Below, one piece after another: positions 62,082 through 64,000 of a stretch of 64,000 bases of DNA. The stretch comes from Rhizobiaceae bacterium (lineage in GTDB: Bacteria > Pseudomonadota > Alphaproteobacteria > Rhizobiales > Rhizobiaceae), in assembly GCA_017643495.1 (NCBI GenBank), contig JAEPNK010000002.1:930001-994000 (forward strand), written 5' to 3'. Position numbers and translations under genes: made by a program. The notes beneath the pieces were generated by a model, which saw nothing but the letters and a program-made list of their open reading frames with translations, searched no databases and was not told the DNA's origin. The first letter of the stretch is position 1, and each line of letters opens with the position of its first letter.

Positions 62082-63379
62082 CGCTTGTCAAGCACCCGCA
62101 CGGCCTTGCCCATTGAGCGCTCAATGCCGCCAGGAACGCGCACATCAATTTGCGCCGACACCCCGACGACACCCTTGATATGCTCGCCAAGCCTTGCAGC
62201 AGAAGCTTCCCGCTCTGCCTCCCCAGCTGCCACCTCCGTCGCTTCCACATGGACAATCATCGCATCCATCGGGCCGTTCTTGACGAGTTCGATCTGGTAA
62301 TGCGGCGCCAGGCCTTCGACTTTCAGGATCTGTTCCTCGATCTGTGTGGGAAAGACATTGACCCCGCGCAGGATGATCATGTCATCGGACCGCCCGGTGA
62401 TTTTCTCCATGCGCCGCATTGACCGGGCAGTTCCCGGCAACAGGCGGGTCAGGTCCCTGGTGCGGTAGCGTATGATCGGAAAGGCTTCCTTGGTCAGCGA
62501 AGTGAACACCAGTTCTCCCTGTTCACCATCTTCGACAGGTGCGCCAGTTTCAGGATTGATGATCTCGGGGTAAAAATGGTCTTCCCAGACATGAAGACCG
62601 TCTTTCGTTTCAACACATTCATTGGCAACGCCCGGGCCGATCACCTCCGAAAGACCATAAATATCAACGGCATGCATATCAAAAGCAGCTTCCACATCTG
62701 CACGCATGGCATTGGTCCAGGGTTCGGCCCCGAAAATCCCCACTTCCAGCGAGCTTTCGCGCGGGTCCTTGCCCTGCGCACGAAACTCGTCAAGGATCGC
62801 CAGCATGTAGGAAGGGGTTACCATGATGGTTGAAGGCTTGAAATCATCGATCAACGTCACCTGGCGCGGTGTCATTCCCCCGGAGATCGGCACGACCGTA
62901 CAGCCCAGCCGTTCAGCGCCATAATGCGCACCAAGCCCGCCGGTAAACAGGCCGTAGCCATAGGCGACATGAACAATGTCGCCCGGGCGCGTGCCCGAAG
63001 CCCGCATGGACCTGGCTACGACTTCTGCCCATACATCGATATCGTTTCTTGTATAACCGACAACCGTGGGCTTGCCTGTAGTCCCTGAAGAAGCGTGGAC
63101 ACGAATAAGCTCTTCCCTCGGCACGGCAAACATGCCGAACGGATAATTGTCTCGCAAATCCTGTTTTACAGTGAAGGGAAACCTGGCAAGGTCGGACAGT
63201 GTCTTGCAATCATCCGGATGAACACCTGCATCGTCAAAGGCCTTGCTATAATGCGGAACGTTTTCATAGGCACGCGCCAGGGTCTTCTTGAGACGTTCAA
63301 GCTGAAGGGCGGATATTTCATCCCGTGAGGCGATCTCTATCGGATCAAGGTCGGATTTTTTCGGGGTTAGGTCTTTCAT
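62078..63379 (-). CDS. paaK: phenylacetate-CoA ligase
   Basis: PaaK activates phenylacetate to its CoA thioester, the first step of aerobic hybrid phenylacetate breakdown. From ATG at 63379 (GGGAG upstream) the protein has 433 residues: IRVHASSGTTGKPTVVGYTRNDID is the AMP-binding P-loop, VDIYGLSEVIGPGVANECVE the adenylate site, IRYRTRDLTRLLPG and RSDDMIILRGVNVFPTQIEEQIL the hinge and C-terminal part. paaI and a paaG-type gene lie upstream in the same direction, supporting a paa operon. Confidence 0.95.
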   Translation of the reverse strand: MKDLTPKKSDLDPIEIASRDEISALQLERLKKTLARAYENVPHYSKAFDDAGVHPDDCKTLSDLARFPFTVKQDLRDNYPFGMFAVPREELIRVHASSGTTGKPTVVGYTRNDIDVWAEVVARSMRASGTRPGDIVHVAYGYGLFTGGLGAHYGAERLGCTVVPISGGMTPRQVTLIDDFKPSTIMVTPSYMLAILDEFRAQGKDPRESSLEVGIFGAEPWTNAMRADVEAAFDMHAVDIYGLSEVIGPGVANECVETKDGLHVWEDHFYPEIINPETGAPVEDGEQGELVFTSLTKEAFPIIRYRTRDLTRLLPGTARSMRRMEKITGRSDDMIILRGVNVFPTQIEEQILKVEGLAPHYQIELVKNGPMDAMIVHVEATEVAAGEAEREASAARLGEHIKGVVGVSAQIDVRVPGGIERSMGKAVRVLDKR

Positions 63380-63484
63380 TGGATTGCTCCCATACAAGCA
63401 AACTGGATATTCATTACCGAATTCGGTTTCACCACCATGCAGTCACTGGTGACCGCGAACAGCCTCTCAAAATTCAGCACCATG

Positions 63485-63922
63485 TCATGACAGATGCTGC
63501 CCCTTGATGGTACGCGAATTGCCCCGCAATTCGGCGATCACTGCCCCGTCCTGGTTGGTAACCTGCACGTCATAAATGCCTGACCGGCCTGAACGGTTAC
63601 GCTCTTTTGCCTTGGCCGTGAGTTCATCTCCGGCATAAGCAGGAGCAATGAAGTCAATCCCGCACCGCTGGGCAACGGCATACTGGTTGTAGCCATTGCA
63701 GGCAAAGGCAAACGCACTGTCGGCAAGGGTAAAGATAAAGCCACCATGACAAATCTTGTGGCCATTCGTCATGTCATCACGCACCGTCATTTTGAGATCC
63801 GCCTGGCCTGAGGAAATGCGCAATATTTCCATGCCAAGCCCCTTGCTGGCATTATCGGTTGACCACATGCTGTCAGCACATGCCCGGGCCATATCATCCG
63901 GTGAAAGCTGGTCTGAACTCAT
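63485..63922 (-). CDS. paaI: hydroxyphenylacetyl-CoA thioesterase PaaI
   Basis: PaaI is a hotdog-fold thioesterase that rescues CoA from dead-end ring-hydroxylated acyl-CoA esters in phenylacetate degradation. The 145-residue protein has the helix with MTNGHKICHGGFIFTLADSAFAFACN, containing the usual N(x)GxxHGG-type active site, and RCGIDFIAPAYAGDELTA. It is 105 bp upstream of paaK and overlaps the preceding hydratase stop by ATGA. Confidence 0.92.
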   Translation of the reverse strand: MSSDQLSPDDMARACADSMWSTDNASKGLGMEILRISSGQADLKMTVRDDMTNGHKICHGGFIFTLADSAFAFACNGYNQYAVAQRCGIDFIAPAYAGDELTAKAKERNRSGRSGIYDVQVTNQDGAVIAELRGNSRTIKGQHLS

Positions 63923-64000
63923 GGCTTTCCCGTAAAATCAGGGGCCCGTTTTTCCATGAACGCGGTCACACCTTCCGCATAATCGGGACTGCGGCCAGCC
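63919..64000 (-). CDS. C-terminal end of an enoyl-CoA hydratase, probably paaG-type
   Basis: Only the last 26 codons lie in the window. They read AGRSPDYAEGVTAFMEKRAP and end in DFTGKP before a TGA. This is the common C-terminus of crotonase-family PaaG/PaaB hydratase-isomerases (YxEGVxAFxEKRxPxFxG). The stop overlaps the paaI start as ATGA, so the gene belongs to the same operon. Confidence 0.75.
   Translation of the reverse strand, partial: AGRSPDYAEGVTAFMEKRAPDFTGKP

Noticed and set aside
1-64000. tRNA, rRNA, CRISPR arrays, insertion sequences, integrases
   Set aside because: I looked for characteristic T-loop sequences, direct-repeat arrays and transposase motifs and saw none; a dedicated scan could still find a weak one.

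Overview
The window reads as chromosome from a marine-type alphaproteobacterium, most likely a member of the Hyphomicrobiales (Rhizobiales). The evidence is a Brucella Omp2-like porin at 55917-57197, alphaproteobacterial-type Cob proteins, CinY/Het-C and YqaE small genes, and moderately high GC (high fifties by eye) with short intergenic gaps and many ATGA start/stop overlaps. No rRNA, tRNA, CRISPR array, insertion sequence, integrase or replication origin was recognised.

Layout. 1-3811: minus-strand genes for an M48 peptidase (cut by the window edge), a DUF898 membrane protein, an SDR oxidoreductase whose start region is tandemly duplicated, and a SAF-domain oxidoreductase. 4097-5343: an AT-rich two-gene restriction-modification island (MT-A70 methyltransferase plus BglII/BstYI-like endonuclease). 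5346-13651: ettA, a pentapeptide-repeat membrane protein, a TerB-like protein, an alpha/beta hydrolase, a CoA-transferase, a TerC-like exporter and an EamA permease.

13792-46268 is dominated by cobalamin biosynthesis, with three interruptions. Block A (13792-22012) holds cobT, cobS, an alpha-ribazole phosphatase candidate, cbiB, cobD, cobB, cobA, cbiD and cobK. 22028-24632 has a secreted phospholipase-C-like protein, panE, a YqaE/Pmp3 protein and a small acidic secreted protein. Block B (32180 down to 24753) is a tight operon: small His-rich protein, cbiX, cobH, cobL, cobI, cbiG-cobJ fusion, cobM and an EamA permease; it starts behind a leader resembling a cobalamin riboswitch. A TerB protein and a 1426-residue multi-PAS hybrid kinase (33044-37324) follow, then ilvA. 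Block C (46268 down to 38645) holds cobQ, cobU, cobW, cobN and cobO, preceded by a DUF2061 gene and cysH. Together these cover almost the whole route from uroporphyrinogen III to cobalamin. CobG/CobZ, CobF and the small chelatase subunits were not seen, while genes typical of the cobalt-early route (cbiX, cbiG, cbiD) are present.

47927-55565 is a compact catabolic operon of unknown substrate: an XRE-cupin regulator, two dimethylglycine/sarcosine-dehydrogenase-like flavoproteins of identical length (817 residues), a DUF2867 protein, a PNPOx-like protein and an aminotransferase. 55917-57197 is a strongly codon-biased porin with a clear promoter and terminator. 57570-64000 carries acyl-CoA and aromatic metabolism: an SDR/thiolase pair, glycerate 2-kinase, a DM13 secreted protein, a TetR regulator, paaK, paaI and the tail of a paaG-type hydratase gene.
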